From NCBI RefSeq assembly GCF_030272615.1, contig NC_081415.1, positions 186,242,994-186,306,993 of the forward strand: DNA of 64,000 nucleotides, in the 5' to 3' direction. Positions 47,026 to 58,448 of the stretch are shown piece after piece; position 1 is the first letter of the stretch, and every line of letters starts with the position of its first letter. The stretch comes from Cryptomeria japonica (taxonomy: Eukaryota > Streptophyta > Pinopsida > Cupressales > Cupressaceae). The notes beneath the pieces are model-generated. The model was not told the origin of the DNA. It searched no databases and saw only the letters and a list, made by a program, of their open reading frames with translations. Both the position numbers and the translations under genes were made by a program.

Positions 47026-48906
47026 TCTAAACACCTAAAAAACAATTTTTTTTGACAACTAACATATTTGATTGTTGAACTTGACACACAGGTTGCACTT
47101 TAGCGCCATTGATCACATTGTAGCGCTATTGCAACTTGTTTTTCTAGCACTATTGTTCTTACAATAGCGCTATTGTACCAAGTTTAGAGCTATTGACATT
47201 ATTTGAGTGCTTTTGACCCTATTCTAGCGCTATTGAACATGTTTGAGCACTTTTGACTTCTCTGGCATTTTATTCTTTTAGCGTGTTTGTGTTAAATAGC
47301 GCTTCTGTTTAAACACAGAGTAGCGCTATTGTAACAGAACGTTGTAAAAATGACCCTGTAACTGAAAAAAGAAAATTTCTTAGGCTTGTGGAAGTCCACC
47401 ATAGGTTTGATTTTTACTAACTCTTTGTCTCTTGTGCAGGTCTAAAAACCAACCTCTTAAAAATCAAAAACTTCCTTTTGGTGTTTTAAAAATTGAACAA
47501 CACAAAATTTGCTTTTTTTGCAAGCTTAGGATCAAAATTTGTGTTTGGTGCTATAAAATTGAACAAAATAAACTTTTGTTTATTGCAAGTTTAGGCTTAA
47601 CTTTTCATTTTGTGCTTAAAAATCAACAAAAACAAATCCATTTCTAGCATCAAACTAAAGCAAAAATTTACAAGCCACACTTCAAATTTTGGTGCAATTA
47701 AAAACTTACAATCCACTTGTTTCAATTTTTGCAAGCGACTTACTTCAAGCAAACATGCTTTTTATTAAGTTGACTAGGATTTCATTTTCCTAGTTACTTA
47801 AACATATTGCCTGTGAAGTTAAAAAGAACATCATGATTGTTGGAGCAACATCTCCAAATAGTTAGAACGCATTGCGATGATGGGTTAAAAAGAACAAGTG
47901 AATTTCGTGCTTGGCACACTTGTGCAAAAAGTTTGGTTGAGTGGTCCTACTTCTAACACACACTGTCCTCTCCCTTGGCTTTCGTGGTCCTAGGTGCAAG
48001 AGAAAAGTGTTAGTAACACTCAAATTTTTATCTTTTTAAGAGAGGCCTGCCAAGAGACACATCACTCTTGGGAACAACCTCGCACGGTAAATCCTTCGAG
48101 CCGCTATAGAAATCAGGTGAGAGCAAAAGCTGTAGCCTTGGGTATAGCTGTTCCTATAGTGTAACTTGCCGAAAGGACAAATGGGCCCCACCACAAGTTA
48201 CAAGGCTCTTAAGTGAGTCACTATAGAATGAACTTATGTCCAAAGACATCGAAAATGACTAAACACCTTTAAGTGGTAGCCCACCTGTTCTATTGATTGA
48301 GAATATTTGAGATATAATTCAGTGCAAGAGCATAGATGGTTTTGCTCCCAAGATACTCACCATACATATTTCCTTGAGTAGAAACATAGCTTTTTGAAAG
48401 GTCACTTTTGGTTTGATAAAAGTGGTGACTCCCCCATCATAGGGATCATCTATTTGTTATACTCGCACAAGACTTAGTATATCACATCCTTACCTGCCAC
48501 AATGGGATTCATAAGGTATGTAGTACCAAAGTCGAAGAAATATCAAGATGTGGGCTGAATTTATCACAACTAGCCATTTGACCTTAGGGATACAAAGTAC
48601 TTGAAGTGTTTTCATGTTAGTCAAGACCAAGTACAAATTGAGCCGACTTCAAGCTTTGGAAAGAAAACACCTAAAATACACTTAAATGAAAGAGTCATAC
48701 AAAGTCCAAAGATTGGGTTGATCTAGACCCATACTCATTTGTGCCTTTTTAAGGCAACATTCTTGTGTTTGTGTGCTTGCTTTGTTTTTTTGTCAAAGAA
48801 GAATCAACAATCAAATTCCCAAAACAAGTATTCATCCAACCAAACATCTTTCAAAAACAACCAAAAATATCAAAAACAAAGTGCAAACAACAAAGTATCA
48901 AACTTT
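47026..48906 (+). other. 5' untranslated region of the complete Tat copy
   Basis: About 1.9 kb with no supported gene other than the AGCGCT array at its start. The last part (from 48467) is shared with copy 2. Confidence 0.65.
47098..47338 (+). repeat. AGCGCT-motif array, 5' side
   Basis: About a dozen variants of TAGCGCTATTG and GAGCACTTTTGA occur at irregular spacing within 240 bases, including CAATAGCGCTATTG, which is a perfect palindrome. A matching array in the opposite orientation lies at 56284-56485. Confidence 0.75.
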
Positions 48907-49290
48907 ATGACCATTCTTCACATCTTGCGAAAGAAGAATCGTCATCAGAACATCAACTTAAAAAGAAGACCATTGAGCTCAAAGGCTTTAATCAAAAGGA
49001 GGAAATTCTTCTATCTCAATAGACAAATCTTTGTCTCCCATAGAGTTTTTCTACGTCACATGCATCTCTACCTTCAAGGCAAAACAAATGAATTTGATTC
49101 AGAGTCATTGAACCACGAAGATTTTATGCAATATAGAGCTTTGGGTTATCACAAAAACCAAGGAGGCAAGATTAACCCCAACTTCTTCCCAAACATTTGT
49201 ATCACATACAACATAGCTCGAGAAATGCCACCAACGCCCGAAAGGGAAGAGGTAGAATTTGTTCCATTCGTGACACATAGCTTTTATTGA
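48907..49290 (+). CDS. Upstream ORF (ORF1) of the complete Tat copy, 127 aa
   Basis: ATG 48907 to a TGA at 49290, the same length as 35785-36168. It starts MTILHILRKKN, is basic (NLKRRPLSSKALIKRRKFFY) and ends EFVPFVTHSFY after an acidic patch. By eye about 27 of 127 residues differ between the two copies, with no indel. It is uninterrupted although gag and pol of the same element carry many stops. The function is unknown; its position matches the extra ORF of Ogre-type Tat elements. The frame is open upstream to 48739 without an ATG. Confidence 0.72.
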   Translation: MTILHILRKKNRHQNINLKRRPLSSKALIKRRKFFYLNRQIFVSHRVFLRHMHLYLQGKTNEFDSESLNHEDFMQYRALGYHKNQGGKINPNFFPNICITYNIAREMPPTPEREEVEFVPFVTHSFY

Positions 49291-49738
49291 AGTTAAAACA
49301 TTTCATCCATTATCTCACTCATACATCATCACTTCATCATCAATCCATTCCAACTCTCAAAACATTAAGAGGTTCTTGCCCCAAGTTCTCTTTTTAGATA
49401 TTGCTTGAATCAAACATATCACATTATTTTTTAGATTGTTTCTACATCTAGGATAAGCTCATCCTAAGAGACACATCTATGCAACTTAAAACTAGTTCAT
49501 GAGTGAATCCTCTCATTACTAGGTAGTTAAATTTGTAACACATCTTAGATTTCTCTACACCTTATCACATCAAACCTTATAAAAAACAATCAAGCAATTC
49601 AAAGAAGGAATTTCGGTTACATCTACCTTAAAAGTGCTAGAGATCCACATGCAACACAATTCACCAACCATCAATCTTTCATTTCATCAACAACTCATCA
49701 TCATTTTCACTCAACTTCAACAAAAACTTGTAAACAAA

Positions 49739-51505
49739 ATGGCTCACACCCGATCACACTCAAGGCAATGAGAAGCAGAAATTAAAGAAGAAGAGGAGTA
49801 AAATCTCAATGAATTCCAAGAAGCACTTGGAGGAAACGCGAATGATGAAAACCCAAGTACTCCTAATCCTGCAAAAATAGAAAGGGCCCAGCATAACCCT
49901 CTCTTTAACAGACTTTTTGACGAAATACTCAAGAGCAATGCAGATGCTCACTTTTTAAAGCTCGCTCAAGAAGGAGTAAAACTCCCCTCTGACTTTGATC
50001 TCGCCCAATTAAGACAAGCATCAGAATGACAAAGTCGCCATGAAGAGGAAAAAGGTAGAGATCCCATCAGATATAACATTCCTCGAGGTAACCCACCACC
50101 TCCTCCTCCAAATGAAATGGAGATGTTGTGGCAACAAGTTGAGAATCTCACTCAACAACTTCATAGTGGTGTCAAGACTAACCAATTCTCACTCAATGAC
50201 ATCTGTCCCTATTCTTTTGATAGGAATCTTTATATGCCACCTTTTCCATGTGGATTCGAAACACCCAAATTTGAAAAATATAGAAGAAAGGGAGATCCTC
50301 ACGATCATGTCAGAGAATTTCATTCCGCTTGCCTCGAAGTGGCATATGAAGACACATACCTAATGCACCTTTTTCTCCAAAGCTTGGGAGGAACAACCAC
50401 ATCATGGTTTTCCCGACTACCAGGTGGCATTAGAACATTTGAGGAACTCATCCAGAAGTTCCTAGCACATTACTCTCATAACATTGAACGCGACATCACC
50501 ATGGCTGATCTGTGCAACACTAAACAAAAACCAGGTGAACTATTCTTAGTATTCTTGCAATGATGGCGTCAAATGTCTAGCAGACATTCTCTTCAGTTAC
50601 TTGAACGAGAACTAGTGGAAATATTCATTTCCAACTTAAATGAAGAAATGGAATTTCACCTGGATGTCAAAGACACAGACTCTTTTAATGACATGATCAC
50701 CAAGGGTTTGAAATATGATTGGGCCCTCATCAAGAAAGGACTTATCAAAATCTATAATGAACCAAAGGATGGTCCTCACCCACACTTCAATAGTGATAAA
50801 CCAAGCTTCTAGAACAAAAACAAGAATATCGTCAATGATGGGGTTGTGGATGCCAGGACTATCAAAAGTGCACAACCTGTGGTTCGGTTCGCAGGACACA
50901 ATCCTCCACCTCAGAATAACACAAATGTCCCTTCAAATCAAGGTCGCATCACATCTCACGATGAACCTAGACCTCATCAGCAAAAAAAAAAATGAACATA
51001 CACTCCCTTAGGGGAATCCATTGAAACAGTATTGCGACAACTCATTTCTCAAAATTTGGTCACTCTACCTAAAACATCAAACTATGAACCTCAGGTCAAA
51101 CTTGCATGGTGGAGAGATACTGAACACTATGATTTCCACCAAGGGAGAGGACACAAGACAAGTAATTGTCACCGATTGAAAGATCTTATTCAAGATCTTA
51201 TTGACCAAGGAGAAATTGAAATTGAAGGACATGACCCAAAAACAACAAACAATGATCATTTGATGTTCAAAAATCCACTTCCATCACAAGATCAAAGGGG
51301 TCCTTCCACTTCCAGGTGAGGCACTGATACCACTGATTATATGCAGGCTGCATATAATTATACTATAAATCACCTGTATGATGTTAGTGAACAAATTGCA
51401 ACAATAACCATAAAAAATCCCAACTCCAATTGCAATGTTGTTACACGTCATGACAAGGTTACCATAAGGGCAGCTCCACAAGGCACCACCTCCATACCAA
51501 AGTAG
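49739..51505 (+). pseudogene. gag of the complete Tat copy
   Basis: ATG 49739 (MAHTRSHSRQ) to TAG 51503-51505, exactly 588 codons in one frame but interrupted by TGA/TAG/TAA codons (for example TGA 50561-50563 in FLQ-stop-WRQMSSR). Signatures: acidic N-terminus, Pro stretch (GNPPPPPPNE), gag core (FEKYRRKGDPHDHVREFHSA, LGGTTTSWFSRLPGG) and the degenerate Tat zinc motif FHQGRGHKTSNCHRLKDLI. It forms the particle shell and binds RNA in intact relatives. Pol follows in the same frame after the TAG. Confidence 0.86.
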
Positions 51506-54500
51506 TACAATCTTGTGGAACAATTAGACAAAACGCCTGTGCTTATATCCATTTTAGAGCTATTGCGCCTATCTCCATCTCATAAAACAATCTTGGATCA
51601 AGCTCTCCAAGAGGTGTCAGTCCCTGCAAACCTGAATACAGACCAATTTCAAGCCATGGTTGGAAGTCTAAAGTCATCACCTTGTCTCACTTTTTTTGAA
51701 AGTGACAACTCTTCCTTCTAGCAACTTCATAATGCTTTGCTACACATTGAAGGCTTTACCAACCAACATAGGATCAAGCGAGTCTTGATCGATAATGGAG
51801 AAGGCTTAAATATTTGTACACTACAATTGGTCACAGCATTGGGATATGCAATAGAATCAGTGGATCCTCGCAAAAAGATCACAATCAAAGCCTATGATGA
51901 TGTGGAGTGTTCCTCCAAAGGAGCTGTGGTACTACCAATCTGAGTGGGCCCTGTGGTAAATCACATCATCTGTCAGGTTTTGGACCTTCCTCTGCCATAC
52001 AATCTATTGTTAGGAAGACATTGGATACATGCTATGCAAGCCATTCCATCTACCTACCATCAATGTATCAAGTTCCCACATAACGATGTAGAGATCACAA
52101 TCCTGGGCGATGCAAATCCCTTTACATATTGTCATAATATCAGCCATCAACCAGAGATTACCATTCCTAATAATAGAGAAGCCATTTCCTCCACATCATA
52201 TATAAGTCCAGCCTCTCTTGCCAGTTCAAACACCACTATACCCAAGCAAGAAAAGCTTAAGATGAAAATAGTAGAGGAAGGTCCTGGGGAATACAACTTA
52301 AGTCAACTCTTTTGTGTGGGACAAATGGCCACTTCTCCTAGAACACATTTTAAACCACAACATTTACTCTAACAACCACTGATCACACCAGCATGTGCTT
52401 TAATGCCTTTCATCCTTGGCAAGAGTCAAGAAGAAGAAACCCAAGATGAGGACTTAGTGGAATGGATCTATAAAGATCCCATCACCACTGATATACCGCA
52501 AGCTATGCTTCGTATAGATCAATATGGCAAAGGCCTCCTCATTAAGCAAAGAATGGGGTATGTTGGTCAGAGTGCTTTGGGATATTGCAAACAAGGATGA
52601 CATGAACCTCTACTATTGGAATTAAAGCCCAAAGGTAATATAGGCCTAGGCTTTGAAAAGGAGATCTTTCCTAAACTCAAATTCAAAGGAAAACCCAGCA
52701 AACCGCTATATCAGCCTATTACAAAGAGGACACCTTTCATTATCAAAGTAGCATCAAATGCCATCACAACTACCCCACCGAGGCTTAAAATCCCAACACA
52801 ACCATCTACAATGCCAATCATCCCACCAAGCGAACTAGTAATCCCATCAGCAGCAACAATAACATCAATAACACCATTAACAGTAGCAACTGTGTCAGAA
52901 TGCACAACAACATCTACAACACCAGCAGTTCAAGCAGAAGCAACTGAGTCAACACTACCGATACTCCCCGTATCGGATTCCTTGATCCCCATCATCCTTC
53001 CTACAACATCGGTCATATCATCTATAAAGGTACATCAACTGATCACACCTGCAATGTTTAACTCAAAGGACATCCCAGTATGGTATAGTAATCGGATGCT
53101 GGAAAGTGATTCAGAGACCGACTCACATGAATGGGAATTTGATTCCATTCAGCTTAATACTTTAGATGAGGAAGACACATCAATACCTCCACCATGCAAA
53201 GACATTCCTATTTACGGAGAAGCACATATAAAGACCTCTTGGGTTCTTGAGCTAGAAACATCTTCCATAGACCCTACGTCTCATCCTATGCCTGATTCTG
53301 ATAGGGAGAGTACCATCAATGACCTTCACCACAACGTCTTAACCCTCACTGATACATCTAATGAACTTAACCTAATCGATGAAGTAATGCCCATTATCCA
53401 TCCTAAACTCATCGAATGGAACCAACCAAATCCCCCATGTCTTGACCTCTTCCAAAATGATGAGGCCATCATTGACTTTTTGGAATTAAGGGATAACCTA
53501 CCAAGCGGGGATCACAAAGCTGGATTCACCATAGAACTAAATAGTGCAGCATACTTTAGGGCAGATGCCAAACCTTTCAGCTGCAAAAATATAACAATAA
53601 AACATGGATCTTCCAGTGAAAACCACATTGTGGCACTGTTTGATCCCACAAAAGTAAAAGGAAAGAGCATATCCAACGGTGAAAAACTCTCTGGGGCGCC
53701 TGAGGAAGAACGGTTTGACATTCTCCCTGCTAGTACACAACAGGAATGATCAATGATTCTCATCAAGGAAACCAAAGAATACAATGTGGGAACTTTTGAA
53801 ACTCCTCACCTCATACACCTGACATCTCTTCTCACTCCAGAGGAACAGCCTAAATTTATAGAGTTCTTTCAAAAGCATCAGATCAACTTTGCATGGTCAT
53901 ATGGAGACATGCCTGGGCTTGATCTTGATTTAGTCATGCATCACCTCACCATAGCAAAAGGAGCCAAACCTGTCAAGCAGAAGCTTCGTAAGATGCATCC
54001 TTAGATTGCAATGCTAGTCAAAACAGAACTCAAGAAACTCCTAGATGTTGGTTTCATTAGACCAATTGATTATGCAGATTGGATCTCCAACATTGTTCTT
54101 GTCGACAAACCAAAAGGGGGCATCCACATTTGTACCAACTTCAGAGATCCAAATAAGGCATGTCCTAAAGATGACTTCCCCCTACCAAATATCGACATCA
54201 TAGTAGACCTAACAGCAGGACATGCCATGCTTTCACTCATGGATGGCTTTTCAGGATATAATCAAATAAAGATTGCACCAGAGGACCAACATAAGACATC
54301 CTTCACATATCCATGGGGCACATATTGCTAGAATGTAATGCCTTTCGGCCTCAAGAATGTAGGAGCAACCTATCAATGAGCAATGACCACCATCTTCCAT
54401 GACATGATGCATACTATGATGGAAGATTATGTTGATGACTTACTAGAAAAATCACTCACTAGAGAAGGTCATCTTGACATATTAGATAAAATATTTGATA

Positions 54501-54805
54501 GACTGGAACAATACCATGTTTGACTCAACCCAAAGAAATGTGTCTTTGGAGTAACCTCCGGGAAGCTTCTAGGATACGTTGTCTCAAGCAAAGGTATTAA
54601 GGTCGACCCAGCAAAGGTAAAAGCAATCATGGACATGCCACCACCAAAGAACATCAGTCAACTAAGGACATTACAAGGACAACTACAATCCATCCGAAGG
54701 TTCATTGCACAACTGGTAGATAAGTGTCATCCTTTTACACACCTGTTACACAAGAACATCCACTTTTAGTGGGATGCCTGATGCTAGCAAGCATTCCAGA
54801 TGCTT
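51506..54805 (+). pseudogene. Protease, linker and reverse transcriptase of the complete Tat copy
   Basis: In frame with gag. The protease has VLIDNGEGLNICTLQLVTAL, the presumed Asp at 51791-51793. The Thr/Ser/Pro linker and the acidic region that follow (52616-53749) form the longest open block (377 codons). RT: FAWSYGDMPGLDLDLVMHHL, KQKLRKMHP, GFIRPIDYADWISNI, SLMDGFSGYNQIKIAPEDQH, VMPFGLKN and YVDD at 54428-54439. Stops TGA 51941-51943, TGA 53747-53749, TAG 54329-54331, TGA 54521-54523 and TAG 54785-54787 also occur in copy 2. It copies the RNA genome into DNA in intact relatives, but no functional RT can come from this gene. Confidence 0.87.
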
Positions 54806-56334
54806 AAGATTATCTCATGAATACACCATTGCTGATCCCACCAGATCCAAGTTGACCACTACTACTCTATATATCAGCAACAAGTACAACATTGGGTGTA
54901 CTATTGGCACAACATAATGCAGAAGGGAAAGAGTGCGTTGTTTACTATATCTCTTGCACATTGGTTGGCTATGAACTCAATTACACACCTATTGAGCGAG
55001 CTTGCCTAGCAGTCATCTTGGCCACCACTAAACTGAGGCACTATCTGTTAACACACAAAGTACAACTCATTGCAAATATTGATCCACTCAAGTATTTACT
55101 CAACAAAGTAGCATTGACAGGCTGCTTGGCCAAATGGGTGATGATTCTAAGTGAATTCAATATCAAGTACCTAGACCGTAAAGCTATCAAAGGTCAAGTT
55201 ATTGTAGATCAGTTAGCCGATGCACCACTCATAGGCGATCATCCTCTCATTTCCAATTTTCCAGATGAAGAGATATTCATGATCACAACAGCACAACCAT
55301 GGAAACTATACTTTGATGGTTCATACACTAGGCATGGCTCCGGGGTAGGCATTCTATTTATCACACCTCAAGGTGATAGCATCCTAAAGTCTTATAGGCT
55401 CACATTTCCATGCACTAACAACATAGTAGAGTATGAGGCCTTGATCATAGGACTCAGGCTAGCCGTACAATGGAAATTACAAAAACTTCAAGTATATGGC
55501 GACTCACAACTGGTCATTCGACAAGCAATTGATGAATATTAGACAAAGGATGATAAACTCATGCCATACAAGAAAATGGTGGACAATCTAAAGTCGTCAT
55601 TTACTACAATTTCCTTTGAGAAGATACCAAGAGATTAGAATCAAGCTGCTAACGCTATGGCTACCATCACATCTCTCCTAGATCTTCCACAAAATTCAAT
55701 ACACTATGAATTCCTGGTAGAACAGCTTTGGATCCTCGCTTATGATATCTTCAAATCCGAGATGATATGCTGCCTTGTCGATTCTGAATCCCCATGGTAT
55801 GGTGAATTCTACACCTATCTTTGCGATCACACCCTTCCTCCCAACCAATTGAATAACCAACGTAAAACCTTAATTCGCCAAACTGCTCGATATACCATTA
55901 TTGTCGAAACCCTATACCAACACAGTCTTGATGGTACTCTCCTTCAATGTCTGGAACAAGATGAGATAACAAAGGCCTTGGAAGAGGTACATGAAGGAAT
56001 TTGTGGAACTCATGCAATCGGTCCGTCACTAGCGAAGAAACTCCTGTGCAATGGATACTATTGGCCCTCTATGGAAAAAGACTCCTACTACTTTGTTAGG
56101 AAGTGCAAGAAATGCCAAATTCATGGAGACCTGATACATGCACCAGCACAAGAATTGCAACCCATCACAACACCATGGCCTTTTTGTCAATGGGGCCTTG
56201 ACCCTGTGGGTAAAATCCATCCATCTTTGGCATCAAGAGATTTTCACACAAACTGGGACATTCCTTATCTTGCAATACAAAAGCGCTACAACAACATGAC
56301 AATAGGGCTGCTTAAACACAAAAGTGCTCAATAG
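54806..56334 (+). pseudogene. RNase H, second RNase H and integrase zinc domain; integrase core missing
   Basis: A one-base deletion near 54806 changes the frame. The first RNase H (GVLLAQHNAEGKECVVYYIS, YELNYTPIERACLAVI, KLRHYLLTHKVQLI) is followed by the second, archaeal-type RNase H (YFDGSYTRHGSGVGI, VEYEALIIGLRLA, YGDSQLVIRQ), then the HHCC finger (HEGICGTH and CKKCQIHGD) and FCQWGLDPVGKIHPS. Family similarity ends at about 56227, where the integrase core should begin, and unrelated sequence with AGCGCT motifs follows. Stops lie at about 55541 and 55636. The dual RNase H assigns the element to the Tat lineage. Confidence 0.88.
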
Positions 56335-56485
56335 CGCTCATACATCAAAAGCACCTAAACTAGCCTACAATAGTGCTAAAATTTTCAAAAGCACTCAAAC
56401 AGCACCTCAATAGCACCATTGCGACATAATAGTGCTAGTTAATTGGACAATAGCGCCAAAACATAGTTTCAACGCTATTATCCCG
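56284..56485 (+). repeat. AGCGCT-motif array, 3' side, inverted
   Basis: Variants of CAATAGCGCTC, CAATAGTGCTA and TCAAAAGCACTC, the reverse complements of the 5' array motifs at 47098-47338. It begins just after the point where integrase similarity ends. Confidence 0.75.
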
Positions 56486-57020
56486 ACTCAACTTTGACTT
56501 AGCAAAAAACATGACCAAAATGCATAAATATTAAAAATTCAAATTTGCGTACTGCTAGTCCATAGTTGTCTGGCCACTGAAACCGATGGACTCACTCAAA
56601 ATGGTGCTCTGCAATTGGTACTGGCATCCTAACTGCTGCTCGCTCCTCTCAAAAGTCAATCTTAGAGCTCTGGTTTCACACTGGTCGCGGTAACAAATGA
56701 TCCCGTTTTCACCCCTTTCTCCCTATTTAAACCCTTTGCAGTCACCGTAATTTTCCCCCGCTCGTCGCCGTGGTCCCCGTGAACTTCTCGAGCCTCCCAT
56801 TTCTCCATTTCCCCCCTGATTTCTTCTATTTTTCAGCCACGTTGCTAACTTCTCTTCTACCACCATGCCAATTTTCATTCTTTTTTGAGAGATCACCTGA
56901 TTTTTTGAAATTTTTCAACCCATCTCTCGAGGGTGCATACCACCCACTAAATTAACATTTATGGGGCATATTCTTCACACCTATTTTTTTTCTTTGAAAC
57001 AACGCGATAAAACTGCACTG
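56486..57020 (+). other. 3' non-coding segment with a GC-rich block
   Basis: Around 56690-56800 the base composition rises in GC (CCCCCGCTCGTCGCCGTGG), with a TATA-like CTATTTAAA at about 56723, unlike the surrounding element. The last 90 bases match the pre-PPT sequence of the reverse copy (about 43658-43735). A 61-codon frame starting at 56770 (GTG) has no recognisable domain. Confidence 0.5.
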
Positions 57021-57037
57021 TCTCAAAGAGGGGCAAA
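57021..57037 (+). promoter_or_regulatory. Polypurine tract of the complete Tat copy
   Basis: TCTCAAAGAGGGGCAAA directly precedes the 3' LTR, and the same sequence precedes the reverse LTR (complement of 43645-43661). Confidence 0.85.
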
Positions 57038-58443
57038 TGTAGTCACATAAATCTATCCAGTTTAATTAAATGAATATTTGCTATTTATTTGATTAAAAAT
57101 CCACTAAGCCATCAATTAATTAAATTAATATTTAATTAATTCATCCTCAAACATTTTTCTATTAATTAAATAAATTATTCAATTTATTTTAATTAATTCA
57201 TTAAACCAAATTCACAATCAATTAAATGAATAAAATCTATTTATTTAATTAAATCCCCCTATTCCTCTTTTAAATAAATTAAATTAAACATTTATTTAAA
57301 TCATTATCCCCCCCACTTGCATTTTCCTACAAATGCAACTTGCACACATTTATTGAAATAAATGATTTTTATTTCAATAAAATCCCATTTTCCCTCACCC
57401 ACCAAATCCACTTACATTCCTAAACCCCCTTCTAGATTCTTCTAACCCCTTCCTAATTAACCTAATCCATCCCTTAATTATTGTCACATTCCTAAGCAAC
57501 TTGGAGTCACTTCTCAAAGACTTCAAAGTCTTTGAAAAGCATTTAATGCTTTGTGTGTTCAACAATTTAACCTCTAAAGTCTTTGAAAACCACTAATGGC
57601 TCTTACATGACCATTAATGGCTCTTACATAACCATTTATGGTTATTTCAACTTGCACTCATGTGTCTCCTCAAGCATTTATTGCTTTGACCATGTTTATC
57701 CCTCTTGCCTTTGCACAAGAGTTTACCCATTGGATAAAAGCTTTATTCTTTGAAAAAATAATTTATTCATTCAACTAACTTTGACCTTAACTCCCAAGGT
57801 CATGTCAAACATTTAATGCTTATTCCATCTTCTCTCAACCTATCTCACATTGGCACATGTCATCCTGGGATTGGTTTGAAAGCCCTCACATGGATCTCAA
57901 ACCATTCAATCCTAACCCTTGTTGAGATTGCTCAATCTCAACCATCCATTGAACCATTTTTCCTATAAATAGAGCCCATTTCTTCATAATCAGGATCCTG
58001 AAAACTTGTATGCATTTAAGCTATAGGCATTTTGAGAGAGCATTTTAGCATAATCAACTCATATATTGTCATTTGGGTTAAAATAAATCATTTTAGTATC
58101 AATAGCTTAATATTAGCTTCTTTATTTACATTTAGAACAATATTTCAATCTCAAACCTCCATAAGCATCCATAGTGCAAAAAGTTGCTGAGAGCTACACT
58201 ATTTTGGAACTTGGAGAGGAGAGGAACAAGGGAGAAGAAACCAAGAACATGTTAGGAGGCATTTGGAGATGCCTCATCATATTTACCTTCTTAGTTAGAT
58301 ATTTTATCATGCTTTTGATATCTCTTTTGATATGCTTGTGTAGGAAAGTATTTTGTTTGTGATTTCTAACACTAACGGTTTCCTTTCTTTTCTTGTTTGT
58401 GTCTTGATATCATTGACTAACCTTCCCTTTTTGTAGAGCATCA
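57038..58443 (+). repeat. 3' LTR of the complete Tat copy
   Basis: Begins TGTAGTCACATAA, ends GTAGAGCATCA, and is colinear with 45599-47005 with scattered single-base differences. Confidence 0.93.
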
Positions 58444-58448
58444 AGTAC
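58444..58448. repeat. Target site duplication AGTAC, right
   Basis: Pairs with 45594-45598. Confidence 0.92.

Larger units (their letters stand above)
45599..58443 (+). mobile_element. Complete Tat-type Ty3/gypsy element, 12,845 bp, nested in a reverse copy of its own family
   Basis: LTRs 45599-47005 and 57038-58443 (1,407 and 1,406 bp), PBS, polypurine tract and TSD AGTAC make it structurally complete. Order: LTR, PBS, 5' untranslated region with AGCGCT motifs, ORF1 (127 aa), gag, protease, linker, RT, RNase H, second RNase H, integrase zinc domain, inverted AGCGCT array, GC-rich non-coding segment, PPT, LTR. The dual RNase H is the hallmark of the Tat lineage. gag to RT lie in a single frame broken by stops, with only one frameshift seen (about 54806). 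The integrase catalytic core is absent. It was therefore moved by proteins made elsewhere. Confidence 0.93.
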
